Assembly (NCBI GenBank): GCA_039566865.1 | Contig: CM076949.1 | Location: forward strand, 5,423,501-5,487,500 | Source: Aurelia coerulea | Taxonomy: Eukaryota; Cnidaria; Scyphozoa; Semaeostomeae; Ulmaridae | Direction of reading: 5' to 3' | Length of the DNA stretch: 64,000 bases | Part shown: positions 21,060 through 33,059 of the stretch, piece by piece | Position numbering within the stretch: the first letter of the stretch is position 1 | Layout: each line of letters starts with the position of its first letter | Notes under the pieces: model-generated | What the model was told of the DNA's origin: nothing | Database searches by the model: none | The model's input: only the letters and a program-made list of their open reading frames with translations | Position numbers and translations under genes: made by a program

Positions 21060-22540
21060 AAATGACAAACAGAGCCACAAGTTAAAGGTATCTTGCAACC
21101 AAATAATTGCGAGTGAAGATTTGAAAGGTTTAGAACCAAGAAAGGGAATGTAAAATCTATTATTTGGTTGCAAGCTGCATTAAGAGACCACATAATTACA
21201 AACAAACATAACTATTTAGAGCAGATACATACAGAAGGGATTTGGGTGCTCTATTCAGGGATTCCAGTAACTTTCAACCAAAGCGTTCTGTTTCAGAAAT
21301 GTACTTAATTGTTAGATATAAGATTAATTTGTTGGCGTCCAAGGGCAAATTTTTGTTTCCGTACAGAAGAAGTTGCAACATATTGATAACTGAACGCTCA
21401 TAGTGCAATTCTTGTTCCAATACAAACCCCTTGCCAGCATTTTCCTTACTTTTGGGTCTAAATGATAAGTGATTTTACCAAACAAAAGTTTCACATCTAA
21501 GTTAGCCTTTCACTGATAGATGAACAGTTCAATTTCGACTATCAGCTGCACATTTTTGATTCCATTGCCCGTCAAACGTCTAAAATATCTTTAACACACC
21601 CGGTAGATCGAAAAAAGAGGAATATATCTAAACCATCTGATCTGCCTTGGGCATTTTAGTCGTTAAAATTATCATCTGTCCTTGTTGTGTCAAACTCTAT
21701 CAGCTGTTGCTCAAATCCAGCCAGCCGTTTTCAAAGTATTTTCAAAGATCACACTGCATAATTTCTCTAACTGAGCAACTCCGAGAAAGGCTTTTCGCTA
21801 TTCTCTTTGCTTATTACCTCAAGTTCTGATAAATCATTAATGCTCCTCGCAGAATATAACTTTAAATGCTACATTTGGCTTTACTCCAACGTTGTTTTTG
21901 TCACATTGTGTTATGAATCCTTTGACTGCATCCTGCTACATGCATAAATTATGAACTACAAGTTTCGCTCTGTAAATCATTTTTTACGATGAAGTTTCGT
22001 TCAACATGTTCGTAACTTCAATGTTTACTCACATCTGGAAGTTGCAACCACCGAAACATTGCTTGAAGGTAAACAATCTTTGTATTCATCTATTTCTTCA
22101 TTTCTACCGGGTGTTCAAAAAAGTACTCCTGTTTAAAAAATGACCAAAATTTGATGGTGTGGGTGACCTTTAAGTTTGATTTTTTGGCAAGAAGATGAAA
22201 GACCATGTTCTGTTTCTTTGAACGTTCTGTTCTGTTTCACATTAGAGGCCAGGTATGGTTTATGACCACAAACCAACAAGTAGAGCTGCGCTAGTGACAT
22301 TTCATTTCATTGCAAACCTGACCTGACATCTGTTAGACAGCATCTGTATCCAGTTGGTTTGAATCGTTCGTAGTGTACCTAGTTGTATGTAGTTTAACGT
22401 TGCAGGTCTTTTTTCTTGGCCATGGGGTAGTCATTGTCTTTCGCTCCCCTTGGCATCGTCCCTGCAGTGTTATACAGTATATTAGGAAGGCATAGTAGAA
22501 TGTAAGAGTGATTGTAATATTTTAGGCCAAATCATTTTCC
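21060..22540. other. Non-coding stretch, scattered transposon ends
   Basis: No gene recognised. ACACACCCGGTA at 21595 and CTACCGGGTGTTCAAAAAAG at 22107 look like solitary termini of Tc1/mariner-type repeats. The latter is the family seen at 36625 and 63090. Confidence 0.4.
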
Positions 22541-22548
22541 CAGGTATA

Positions 22549-23180
22549 CCGGATGAGTAAAAAACGGCCTGGCGTTTGAAAGGCTACTGCTCCCTGAATA
22601 AATAAGCAATAATATTTTGCAATATCTTGTTGAATAGCTAACATGTTCAATAACTTTTAGAATTTTTCCTGGCTGAAATCGGTCGCTCCGTTAAGATTTT
22701 ACAAGGGATCTGCTGATAAATGTCCCTTCGAGCAACCATGAAAAACGTGCTAAAATCAAGAGCAAGCTTCCCCAATGCGTTATCCTTACAGAAATGACTT
22801 GAGAACACTTCAGCACGTGCTATCCTCCTGGGGGAATGAACAAGTCTTCCACCTCTAGTATGAAGAACTTATTCAGGGGGATTCCATTCTCACAAGAGGA
22901 AAAAATGCATGGATGCATTTGAGTGTCATTATTGCAAGGAAGGAAAACAAAGGGGAATTTGCTTGTCGTTTTCATTCGTTTTTGCAGGTTTTCGAAAGGG
23001 GCTTTCTTTAGAAAATCTCCTATATCTACCAGAAGGAATGGCCGATTAATGCTGGGCAAATTAGTGAATCTAATTGAATATATCGGGAATAATAAAGCAA
23101 GACAGTTTTCAATAGCATTGCTTTGATATTGAGGTAGCAGCATTTCTTCAAACACGGGGCCTAATTATTGGCTCACCTGG
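22549..23180. mobile_element. TA-flanked MITE, CCGGATGAG/CCAGGTGAG ends
   Basis: The left end CCGGATGAGTAAAAAACGGC and the complement of the right end (CCAGGTGAGCCAATAAT) are imperfect inverted repeats, flanked by TA (22547-22548 and 23181-23182). The right part carries, on the minus strand, the repeat shared with 16678-17200. Confidence 0.6.
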
Positions 23181-23859
23181 TAGCTGATATAGGAATTTTT
23201 TTTCAAATTAGCAAATTTAGATCTTTTTAGAGCTGTCTAGTTTTGAAAGCATACTGCAAAAAGCATACCCTGGGTACCAGCCTCTCTAACATAAAAACAG
23301 AGAGTCTGGTCTAGTGCGCCCCTCTCCTCGTTCTGATGTGCCCACATTGACCAATCAGGAGCCAGTATTCATATCTGTGTAAGTGCAAAAGGTCACAGTG
23401 AAACAATAGGGAGCACTTGCGATAAGCTTCGATCTAAAACACTGAACGGTTGCGTGACTGAAGAAGGCAACTGACTGCGAATACGGATTGCGAATAAGTT
23501 TAATGATACTGTCACTGTCACGCGTTCAGCCATTAGAACATTTACGGACACACGGGACACACTTGCCAAACTGCCCATGGCTTTAAAGATCAACGACATT
23601 TTGTCAGGCTGCCGCTCTCATCATCGCAACGAAGTTGGGCCTAAATTTCACTGTTCTGTTAACAACCACCATCGTCAATGGGCGCTCCCGTGATGCTAAT
23701 ATGCTAATAAAGCCTATTGCCCGTCATCTAATATGCAGCAAGTCATATTTACATCATAGAAAGGACATTTGTATCAGTATACTGGAAACAGGTAAGTTCG
23801 ATTTGTTATTCTTCACTCACTGACCTCCCGGCCCAATCATCATGGGCTATTCCATTTTA

Positions 23860-25630
23860 AAAATTCATATAGGTTTATGATGGAGGCACCTAAAGTTTAG
23901 CCCTGGACCTTTACTACTAGCTACTGGCTGGAGTCCCTGGACTCCAGGGCCAGGGGGCTCTTCATTTTTTCATCATGACCCTTGATTTCTGGGAGTCGGG
24001 AGCTTCTGTAACATCCCTGGGTTTCCAGGTTGGTTAGAGTTTTGGATAAGCACCCTGGAAATTATATGTAATCTCACCCCTGAAATTTGCCTTGCCACCT
24101 GTACGGATTAAAAATGGAATAGACCAATGTATTTGTGCTCAATGTCAACTTGTCTAGACAACACAAAGTGTTAAAATTTAGGCTGCTGTGAGTATTGAGC
24201 ATATACCTACTGTATAATCTAAAAACAACAACAAACTTGAACAGTAAGAGAAGAGTAACTTGTGCAAATGGCACAAAATTTGGACTAGGTAGGCCAAGCT
24301 GCCATGGAGAGTATTTTGGCAATTCCACACTGGAGAATTTACACAAGACATTTTTGGCACACTTTGAACAACAGATTTGCAAACCTGAGGTGATTTTGTT
24401 GAAAACTGGTGTACTGTGCACTTGTGCAAGGGGCAGAGCCAAGTATCCTTCCCATGGTACTTTTGCCTCTGAAAATGTGTTAAGTTTAAAGGATTACAGG
24501 GTTGCGCCATTTTTAAATGCCTTTTTCAAAACACCATATGAATTTTTCTTTATGCTTTTTCTGTCAATGCAGTATTTTTATGAATGCTTTTCCTCAGTTC
24601 TTCTGGATTTAATTACAGTATGTCAAGATGGGCTAATCTTTAATAATGACTCAACTCTCTATTATTATCTTAGGTTATCCAACAAAAGAACACATCTGTT
24701 CTACCAAATGATCATCAGCCTATGAAACCATCAATGGAAACTCTTAGCAAAGAACTATGTAATAAAGGAATCACACATCAATTTATCCTGAAGACGTGCT
24801 GCTTGGATTTATAAAATGGTGGCTGCATTATCAGGAGAAAGCAGCTGTAATTGATGTTCGCTTATTGGCCTTTTCGTGTATTGGTCCACATGCTCATTGC
24901 AACTAAACAAAATTCCCGTCATTGTCTTGTGAAAGCACAATAAGGGAGTATCTGGCTTTAGTTGAAGAGAACTTAAAAGTGCTGTTTCAGATATAAACTA
25001 TCACCATTTTGCTTGTGCAAAATACCAATATCATGTCTTGATATGATAATGCCTCAAACATAAATACTGTGTAGTTTTCTGCTTACTTGCCTCATCTTTT
25101 GGCCTCATAAATTTACAGCACAGGTCAGTGTACATTGGTAGTGTTCTGTTAACAATTTTATAGAGATCAATGAATTGCCAAATTTTTTCACACTCCTTGA
25201 AAATTCTTGAAAGAATTTATGTGGAAAATTCTTGCGGATCATTGAGAGGTCTTGTGGTGTCAATGTATACATGGCCTGTACTGTATACTAGTGAGATCTA
25301 GCAGCTGTCACTGCAACTCAGACACTAGAAATTCATTGTATCAAACAGATCAGAAACTTTTCAGGCTACACTCAGATATATTTCATGCAATGCTTACAGT
25401 ACACATATTTAAAACAACTAAGAATTTGGACCGGTACTGAAAGTTTCTTGAAATTATCAGATTTTAGGTATCAAGGATTTCTTAAGTTTCTTATAGGTTC
25501 CATAACAATCTTCATGTTCCATAACAAAATGGGCCAACATGTGCCTTTGTGAACATTTTAAAACAAGGTTTTTCAAGCTCAAGAGTAGGGCTCTTCTGTG
25601 CTATATAATGTACAGCAGCAACCAATGGAT
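23860..25630. other. Interior of the 4.9-kb element, no protein recognised
   Basis: The longest frame, 176 codons at 24195-24725, has low-complexity hydrophobic stretches and no known motif. I do not call it a gene. Confidence 0.4.
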
Positions 25631-25636
25631 GATTAA

Positions 25637-25806
25637 AGGGAATCAACATAGTTAAAAGCTGGCCCAGGCCAGGTTAAAATATAATCTACTGTACTCGACC
25701 ACTTTGACACATCCGGTTTCATTGTGTAGGTAAAGAAACAATGGGTTTGTGGGCATTTCTTTAGCCCATTTATAGCAGCTACGAGATATAGCTTTGTCTA
25801 TTCCCT
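25637..25806. mobile_element. TTAA-target MITE, AGGGAAT ends
   Basis: AGGGAATCAACATAGTT and the complement of its right end, AGGGAATAGACAAAGCT, are flanked by TTAA (25633-25636 and 25807-25810). The right end is related to that of 44292-45151 (shared ATAGC.GCTA..CGATATAG). Confidence 0.58.
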
Positions 25807-26665
25807 TTAAAGGTACAGCAATGTCTTCTCAAAAATTCTCACACACAACCAACAGCTGATTAGGAAGGAAGAATATGTTGCTGACTGGGAGCATTATACT
25901 GTCATGCTCAAAGATAAGGAACTATATATGGTGCCAACTTGGAGCAAGTTTATCATAAAAATAGATGATCATTATTGGGTTATAAACATCTTTGAAAACA
26001 ATTACCATTAAACACTCTCAGTTGGTGGATTTTCTGCTCTTGCCTTCTTTTCTTACCATTCAAGGATTGATTAGCAGGTTTTTCACAAGAAACTTGTCCA
26101 AGAAACTCCACACTTAATGTGATGGACTAAAAATTTTAGGAAACTTGACTAATATGGACAAGAAGCAGTAAGAAACTATAAAAGTTAAATTCAAGGATAT
26201 TAATGGCAAATTTGACATTGGACGTTTATTCTTGCATAATTTCCACTCCAATTTTATATTTTGAGTCAAACAGTGTTTTTCTTGCAAAATGTTGCTTGCA
26301 GAAGTAGAAGTGGTAGAGATCATTCCATAATCCTTGTACCGAAAGTAAGAAACAAATTAAGAAACTTTTTGTATAAGAAATTAAGAAACTTTTTTTTGGT
26401 GCTATAGGATGGGCTGTTACAAGTTTTGAATGTATGGAAATTGTTTCAAAACTCTTCCAGCACTCACAACAAAAGAATCCAACAACCTTTAGTCACAGTG
26501 CTAACATGAAGAACTCAGGTATAATAAATGGCAAGATACAATGGTGTGATGGGGCTGACTAGTAGCTGGCGAAGCAACTTCATCAAAAAGACCCTTTTAT
26601 AATTGTTTCTGCAGCCATACCTGCTCCTGACGACTGTGAGCTAAATGGTGCTGCTAATATCTGAC

Positions 26666-27391
26666 CAAGGGTGGGCATGTAGGTATGGAGACAGTGGTCC
26701 TATGTATGTCCCAGAAATCGGTTTATTTTGTCCGTAATTCGACAATGTTTGTCCTCAAAACCAGGTTTTTTTTATAGGCCTTTAAAAGTAGTTTATTTTA
26801 CATTGCAAGTATGGACTATCTATATTTTGCGATCTCTGTCCCCAAAAGTGGGTTTATTTTAATGCCTGAACCTGGAAATTGCGGATCCTCTCCCATTTCA
26901 TTGAGAATAACGGTATCTCTCAAGCAATTCTGGACAAATCCCGAATAAAAACGCCGCATTTTGAAATAGTGTGGATAAACGGTTTTATATGCCTGAAAGA
27001 GGACAGAGGTGGAACTACTTACACGGTTTGTCCATATTATTTCTTGTATCTTGAGGACAATTTGAGGCAGATAGTTAAAAAACTGGTTTATTTTCGGAAT
27101 AGTTTGGACACAGGTGGAAACAGTTTTGCTAAGACTGGGTAGATTTAAAGGTGTATGGAGAGACAAAGGTGGAACCAAGTTGGTGGGAGAAATGGGTGTT
27201 TGATACAAACTTGGACTTAAAAGGAGCTGAACACAAGTAGATTCAGCAAAAGTTTCCATTACAGATGTCTGTCCCCAAAACCAGTCTTTGGGGGACAGTA
27301 GATCAAATTAATTCTCCAGAAACTGGGTAGATTAATTTTTTCTCGTGGACATACATAGGACCATGAAAATTACAGTACATGCCCACCCTTG
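26666..27391. mobile_element. hAT-like 726-bp element with subterminal repeats
   Basis: TIRs CAAGGGTGGGCATGTA and exact complement, with duplicated ATCTGAC at 26659-26665 and 27392-27398 (8 bp if the C following is counted). TGGTCCTATGTATGTCC near the left end is repeated inverted near the right end. Inside, GTCCCCAAAA.TGGGTTTATT-like blocks recur at both ends, resembling transposase-binding subterminal repeats. ORFs across it (for example 26816-27259) resemble no protein. Confidence 0.75.
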
Positions 27392-28281
27392 ATCTGACCG
27401 AGCTTACAGTACTTACATTAACTAATGCATTGATTAAGGAGTGTGCTTTAAAACTTTAACAGTTGCTTAAAATATACTCAAGCCAAGTTTGTAAGTTGTC
27501 AAATTGTCATTTTCACTTAATGAGTTCAGAGTTCATACCATTGATGATAAGGAGATCGCAGTGCAATTTCCGAAGCTTCAGTTCTTGTCAAGTTTTTAAA
27601 GCGATTCACACCACAATAATAATAATAGGAAGGAAAAGCACATATTTTTTTGTTCTTTGCATGACCGTGCAAGCACCCATTTTCCTAATTTTTGCACCGA
27701 ATGAAGAAAAACGTCTGACGGTGTTCATCGCTGATTATTCCAGGTTTACTATTTATCCCTGGTGTATTCCATCTGGTATCGGTGTTCTTCCTTAGGCCCA
27801 TTTCGTTGCATTTCATTTTCAGCAGCACGAGAAGACTTCTTTCACTCTTGACTGTGTGTGATATGTGAGTCAGTTGCGATTCTTTGACAGTGCTGGATGA
27901 AAACTCCTTGCAAAAATCCTCTCACAACACTTGCTCATCCCGATAAGTTTGGCAAATGGCGAAGAAGTTCTTTCTTCGTCTTCGATGTCATTCCAGTAGG
28001 CCTGAGTAGCAGGCCCAGGCTCTCGTGGAGTCTGATTCCAGTATTCCAAGATTCCAGTCCGTTGAATAGGCTAAGCTACTTTTCAAATGAGCTCAGCCGA
28101 TTCGCACCGGAACGAGGTTTGGGCGCACTAGACCAGACTCTCTGTTTTTATGTTAGAGAGGCTGGTACCCAGGGTACAAAAAGCACTGATGATTACTATT
28201 ACCAGACCATACGTTTATAGCGTTTTGTTTTTGGCGTAAAACGTTTCTATCAGTTCAACTATTGTAACTATTGTGTGGATC

Positions 28282-28963
28282 AACAAGGACAGATTTTGTA
28301 ACACAATAGCATCAATTGCTTTTGTTGACACCTGAATTCAAAGCGATTCACAATTTCAGACAAAAGAAATTCTCTCAACCAGAAATTTACCCTGGGTACC
28401 AAAGCCAAATTTTTTCTTTAATTTTTTTATAAATCTAAATTTGTGGCTCTGGCACCCTGGGTACCAGAAATTCAAAACAAGCAAAGATGCAAGAGTTCTC
28501 CGGAACCCAGGCAGCAAGCGCGCTCGTTGTGCATTCCAGAAATGGTTTCTAAGAGCTAACGTGAGCATCTATCAAAAGAAGAAGGGTATATCTACACATC
28601 TGCCTCGGGCATTTTATTTGTTTGGTATAAAAACCGATTGGGAGGCGATTCAATTCTCGTATTTTGTGGGTGTGATTAAAACACTTAATGCTCAGTTTCT
28701 GAACCAAAGAAATAAAATGCCTGCGGTAGATGTTTAGATATATCCTTCCACTTTCGATATATGCTCATGTTTACTCTTAAAAACAATTTCTGGAATGCAC
28801 AACGAGCGAGCTAGCTACCTGGGTTTCGGGGCTACATTTGCGGCTTCGCTTGTTTTGAATTGCTGGTTGAGAGAACTTCCATTGTCTGCAATGGCGAATC
28901 GCTTTGAATTCAGGTGTCAACAAAAGCAACTGATGCTATTGTGTTACGAAATATGTCCTTGTT
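28282..28963. mobile_element. Fold-back MITE, AACAAGGACAG family, copy at 28 kb
   Basis: Ends AACAAGGACAGATTTTG on the left and a diverged complement on the right, flanked by perfect 9-bp duplications GTGTGGATC (28273-28281 and 28964-28972). It is longer than its relatives because a 76-bp element (28388-28463) plus its 9-bp duplication interrupts the left arm between AACCAGAAATT and CAAAAC. Confidence 0.84.
28388..28463. mobile_element. 76-bp TACCCTGGG miniature nested in a MITE
   Basis: Left end TACCCTGGGTACCAAAGCC and complement of right end TACCCAGGGTGCCAGAGCC. Perfect 9-bp duplications CCAGAAATT lie at 28379-28387 and 28464-28472. Sister MITEs have a single uninterrupted CCAGAAATTCAAAAC, which proves the boundaries. 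Confidence 0.85.
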
Positions 28964-28972
28964 GTGTGGATC

Positions 28973-30540
28973 CATAGTTTGCACTGGGGCCTTGGCACTG
29001 GGGTCAAATTTGACTTTCAGACACTCTGAGATTTCATCATCCCCGCAAAGGACACTGAATGACAATGGCTTTTTGAGATGCTTCCTGCGGCCCTGAATTG
29101 TTTGTTCTCAACAACGCTTCACAATTTCATCTTGTATGACCTCACATTACAAACTGCGTACTTCAAAATTCTCTTTTCAACCTTGTAATACAAAATAGGC
29201 CGACAAACAAGACCGACACAAAGAGGTCATTTTCTAAAAAAAATCGGTCTTTCCCCAAAAGAAGCTTGCAGAATTCATATTTAATCAAGGAAGGTATTTC
29301 ACGATTCCCAGTTTGCTCAAAACAGCTCTGTTACAAAGAGACAATTTCGTCCAAATTCTATTTTCATAATTCTTATAGCAAGGATCCGATGTCTTCTAAA
29401 TTATTCATCTTCGAACTTAATAATACTTTTAATCGCAATGGGAAATAATAGGAATATGAAATCAGATCTGTCGAGTATCATAAGCTGCAAACATATCAGA
29501 ATCACTTGAATTATTCGCTTCAAAGGCTGCCTTGAATTCTTGCACCTTCAAAAGTAGAATCGCAGCTTACAAGAAATTGTTCTTATTTTGGTAAGGCAGA
29601 ACACTAACTCAATACGGAATTCAGTAAGCTAGACTTTTTGTTCGCTTTCAGAGATAGCCTTTTGAATTCTTCACTCCAGTACAGTCTTGGGTTTTAGGAG
29701 CTTTCTTCAAATTCTGGAGGCTTTCTTCTTTCAAGAGAAGACTTGTAGTTTATCAAGGTTTATCAAGAAATTGTTCAACGTTCGGAAAAGGCATAATGTT
29801 AGCTCAATACGGAATTCAGTATGTCTAAAACTCTTGTTGATTGCGTTTAGTAAATATCTCTCAAATTCAGCATTCTATCATTTGCAGGTTCTTAAAGATG
29901 ATGAATAGCAAAAAAATCTTCTTGCAGAGAGCAGAGAAACAACTCACTGGCAGAATTTGGTGAACAAAGATGTTTACAATGCAGCAATTTAGGAAAACAT
30001 AAACAACGACCGAGGAAGTTCTGAATTTTTACAAAAAAATAAACAATTAAAAGGCGTGTGCTGGCTTAAAAGGTTCACATTTGTCTAGCGTAATTTGCAG
30101 TGCTTCTAGCTATCATACTATTGAAAGTTCGGTATCAAGAGCTGTCAAAAGACCTTGGCGATATTGTTGAAATCGCACATGTTTTAAATGAGTTTGACAA
30201 TCGTGTACGCGTAAAACATCGTTTAATCGGATTTTAAGGTGTTCTGGTTGTGAAATCGCATATCTCCGAAAAAAGTACTACTTGCAAAAGCATTTCTCCA
30301 ATTGTTGTGACATTGGTGTTGATCATATATTTGCGTGGAATATTTAAAGTTGGCATCGTAGGCCTGGTTTACATTGGAATCCCTTGTTACTGCTCGTACA
30401 AGAAATGACCTCGAACAATTAACGGAGAACTCTGATCCAGAGATATTGCTTTGCCAAGTCATCGTATATTCATTTGCGAACATACGTTATTCTTGAAACA
30501 GACTCTGCTTTGAAACGGCTACATTGAATGGTTACACGCT
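28973..30540. other. Intergenic DNA upstream of the GPCR
   Basis: No exon or bounded element recognised. At 29530-29900 two similar passages (TCAAGAAATTGTTC and CTCAATACGGAATTCAGTA each occur twice about 220 bp apart) suggest a diverged duplication. Confidence 0.4.
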
Positions 30541-30544
30541 GACG

Positions 30545-30760
30545 TGCTCAAGCATCGTGTAAAGCTTTCGTGTCAAATATCGTGCAGAGTGATCATATTG
30601 AGCATCGTGTGAAAGCTCGTGCAGAGCATCATCAAAGCTTTCGTACTGAGCATCGTGCAAAGCATTCGTATTAAGTATCGTGCAAAGTGTTCATATTGAG
30701 CTTCGCGGAGGCTTTTGTCGAACATTGTCAAGGCTTATGTATTGAATAGTCTCGTGTTCG
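30545..30760 (+). repeat. Degenerate about 33-bp tandem repeat before the GPCR start
   Basis: Variants of GAGCATCGTGCAAAGCTTTC recur about six times, ending roughly 25 bp before the receptor ATG. The position implies promoter or 5' UTR. No TATA box or start site can be assigned. Confidence 0.6.
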
Positions 30761-30784
30761 TGTCGCGCATCATTAATCCTCAAA

Positions 30785-31762
30785 ATGTGCTCAACGGACG
30801 AGAACTTGGTGAGCGGTGAGCTATCAGTGATTTTCAGCGTCCTGATTGGCTGTTCAATCGCCTGTTGCATTGTGTTCAATACACGACTAATATGGCTAAC
30901 TGCACGCAGCACAAGCGACGCTAATTATCTACAACTGTCACCCTACTTTATCAGCTCGTGTTGTGCTGACACGGTCGTCATCTGCCTTTTTGGACCAACT
31001 TTGTGCATCCTTGTCACAAGTAAATCATGGAACATCGGCAGCATATTTTGTGCCTTTTTGGACATCATGTTTTTGGCATTAATTTGGAGCACCACCGCAT
31101 CGTTTCTGATTTATAGTCTCGACCGACATTGCCTGCTTGTGCAACGACGATATTATCCTGAAACATTCGGCAAGTCTCGGCGGAACACAATCACTCTCGT
31201 CGTTATATACTTGACATCTATTGTTACAGCTTTGCCATATTTGGCACTACGGACAGCTATTGGATCAAAGCATGCGCCAATGACATTCCTGTTCAAATCG
31301 AGTATGCTGTATTGTATTCTAGCAATCGTAATACTATATACTATCCCAGTTTTCATTATCATAGCCTCGCTTTCAAAAACTTTCGTCTCTGTGAAAATCA
31401 AAGTTTGGCGTCATTACGAGACTGAGGATTTAACACGATCAAGGAAGCTTCCTGAGACATTAACAGAAGATTTTCAAACTTACAAAGGCTTAGTGGCATC
31501 TAGTGTAATATTCATACTGACTTCAATGCCATGGTTTGTTTTCCAATTCTTAAAAGCGCTACAACTAAACTCAAAGGCAACTACAGGACAAGAAATCATT
31601 TTGTTAGTTATCCTGGTTTGTGGAGTTGGCATGAAGACATCGGTTTATGTTTTATTTTGTGGTTGCATCAGAAAGCATTTTTTCTCGACAATTTTTGCTA
31701 GTAGATCGAATGAATTTACTTTAGAACAGCCAGCAGTTGTAATTAATATGGGGGCAATGTAA
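30785..31762 (+). CDS. Class A-like G-protein-coupled receptor, orphan
   Basis: An intronless 325-codon gene whose product has seven hydrophobic helices at about residues 13-38, 51-77, 86-110, 135-152, 172-195, 235-258 and 270-292, with a short extracellular N terminus. Rhodopsin-family landmarks are partly kept. CCADTVV in helix 2 supplies the conserved aspartate (about D62), C89 opens helix 3, and LDRH follows helix 3 in place of DRY. Helix 6 has SMPW where CWLP is usual. NPxxY is missing in helix 7, which reads MKTSVYVLF. Extracellular loop 2 has no obvious disulfide cysteine. It should sit in the plasma membrane and signal through G proteins. The ligand is unknown. The start is the first ATG of the frame, just after a tandem repeat. 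Single-exon orphan receptors of this kind are numerous in cnidarians. Confidence 0.88.
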   Translation: MCSTDENLVSGELSVIFSVLIGCSIACCIVFNTRLIWLTARSTSDANYLQLSPYFISSCCADTVVICLFGPTLCILVTSKSWNIGSIFCAFLDIMFLALIWSTTASFLIYSLDRHCLLVQRRYYPETFGKSRRNTITLVVIYLTSIVTALPYLALRTAIGSKHAPMTFLFKSSMLYCILAIVILYTIPVFIIIASLSKTFVSVKIKVWRHYETEDLTRSRKLPETLTEDFQTYKGLVASSVIFILTSMPWFVFQFLKALQLNSKATTGQEIILLVILVCGVGMKTSVYVLFCGCIRKHFFSTIFASRSNEFTLEQPAVVINMGAM

Positions 31763-31860
31763 ATTGAATGTGTAAAGTTGATTCAGACATTAGATTATAT
31801 GCATTGTTACTTAAAGAAGAAAACTCTATTTTATTTTTTGAGTTGCCTGAGACTAAAGCC

Positions 31861-32445
31861 AACAAGGGCAGATTTTTTAATACAATAGCATCAGTTGCTT
31901 TTTGATTGACACCTCAATTCAAAGCGATTAGCGACCACTGACAAAGGAAATACTCTCAACTAGAAATCCAAAACAAAGAAAGCGGTAATAGTTGCTATGA
32001 AACTCAGGTAGCTAGCTCACTCGGTGTGCATTCCAGAACTGGTTTTTAAGAGCAAAAATGAGTAAATATCGAATCAAAAGAAGAAGAAGATGATCTCTAA
32101 TCATTTGCCTCGGGCATTTCATTTGTTTGGTTCAATCGAAAAAATGCAACAATTGAATCGCCTCCCAATCGGCCTGGCCTGGCTTCTGAACCAAACACAA
32201 AAAATGCCCCAGGCAAATGTTTAGATATATCCTTCTTCTCGCGATATATGCTGATGTTTTCATTTAAAACCATTGATTGGATGCATAACAAGTGAGCTAG
32301 CTACCTGGGTTTCAGAGCAACTCTTGCAGCTTTGTTTGTTTTGAGTTACTGGTTGAGAGAATTTCCATTGTTTGCAGTCGGCAATTGCTTTGAATTCCGG
32401 TGTCAATCAAAAGCAAATGATGCTATTGTGTTACAAAAATCAAAT
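31861..32445. mobile_element. Fold-back MITE, AACAAGG family, decayed right end
   Basis: Begins AACAAGGGCAGATTTT about 100 bp after the GPCR stop and is colinear with 20226-20826. The right arm stops at ATTGTGTTACAAAAATC without the expected TGTCCTTGTT terminus, so no duplication can be read. More diverged than its relatives. Confidence 0.7.
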
Positions 32446-32449
32446 ATTC

Positions 32450-32845
32450 TTTGGTGTTCGACTTTTAGTGATCATAAAACAATAGCACGTGCATTTAGAG
32501 GGATTGTGCAAGGTAAACGCTTGCAGTTGTAAAGAGCAAAAAAAATCTAAAAATGTGGCATTTAAATGTACACGTGCCGTGAACAATGGATAGCCAAAGA
32601 AACAATGCTATGTTTGGTGTCCTCTTCGTTTCATTCAAAGACAAGCCTAGTTACCATTACACAATCATTTTTATGAGCAACTGGAAATAGAAGACAAGAT
32701 CTGCTCATAGATCTATAAATAGCCTATATTGTATTTGATAATATCGACATGTACATTAACAAAAGAAAGCCAGAGAAACAATGGCATGTGCTGGGTTTTC
32801 TTCGTCCTATTCATAGACGACACCATGCATTTCAAATCATTCACT
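32450..32845. other. Non-coding stretch
   Basis: No gene or bounded element recognised. Confidence 0.35.
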
Positions 32846-32849
32846 GTAA

Positions 32850-33055
32850 AGGCAGTCTGTCACACCTTTGATTGGGTGATAGCGAAAATACGAAGAATAA
32901 GAAATTTGAATGGCTGGTGATCCTGCTCACTTCCTACGACCGTAGAAAGTGAGAACGATTAGCTTCCTTCGTTTCAACTACACAGATTCACAAAGAAATC
33001 CGTTGTGTTGAGCTCTAACTTTGTTGCGGCCAATCAGATACGTGACAGACTGCCT
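32850..33055. mobile_element. TTAA-target MITE, AGGCAGTCTGTCAC ends
   Basis: The first 14 bp AGGCAGTCTGTCAC equal the complement of the last 14. The right flank is TTAA (33056-33059) and the left flank is the one-base variant GTAA. About 206 bp, non-coding. Confidence 0.6.
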
Positions 33056-33059
33056 TTAA

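Larger units (their letters stand above)
23266..28176. mobile_element. 4.9-kb TIR element, TACCCTGGGTACC ends, 9-bp TSD
   Basis: The first 56 bp and the complement of the last 56 bp match base for base by eye, starting TACCCTGGGTACCAGCC and continuing to TAGTGCGCCC. Weaker similarity follows. Perfect 9-bp duplications CAAAAAGCA flank it (23257-23265 and 28177-28185). The surrounding sequence, rejoined, matches an uninterrupted repeat at 63421-63466. Nine-bp duplication suggests a Mutator-like mechanism. I recognise no transposase or other protein inside, so it is non-autonomous or carries captured host DNA. Two later insertions lie inside it (25637-25806 and 26666-27391). Sixty-eight- and 76-bp miniatures with the same ends are at 7323 and 28388. 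Confidence 0.86.

Noticed and set aside
24195..24725. 176-codon plus-strand ORF inside the 4.9-kb element
   Set aside because: No known motif, low-complexity hydrophobic runs and an overlapping minus-strand ORF. It is described as element interior instead of a gene.
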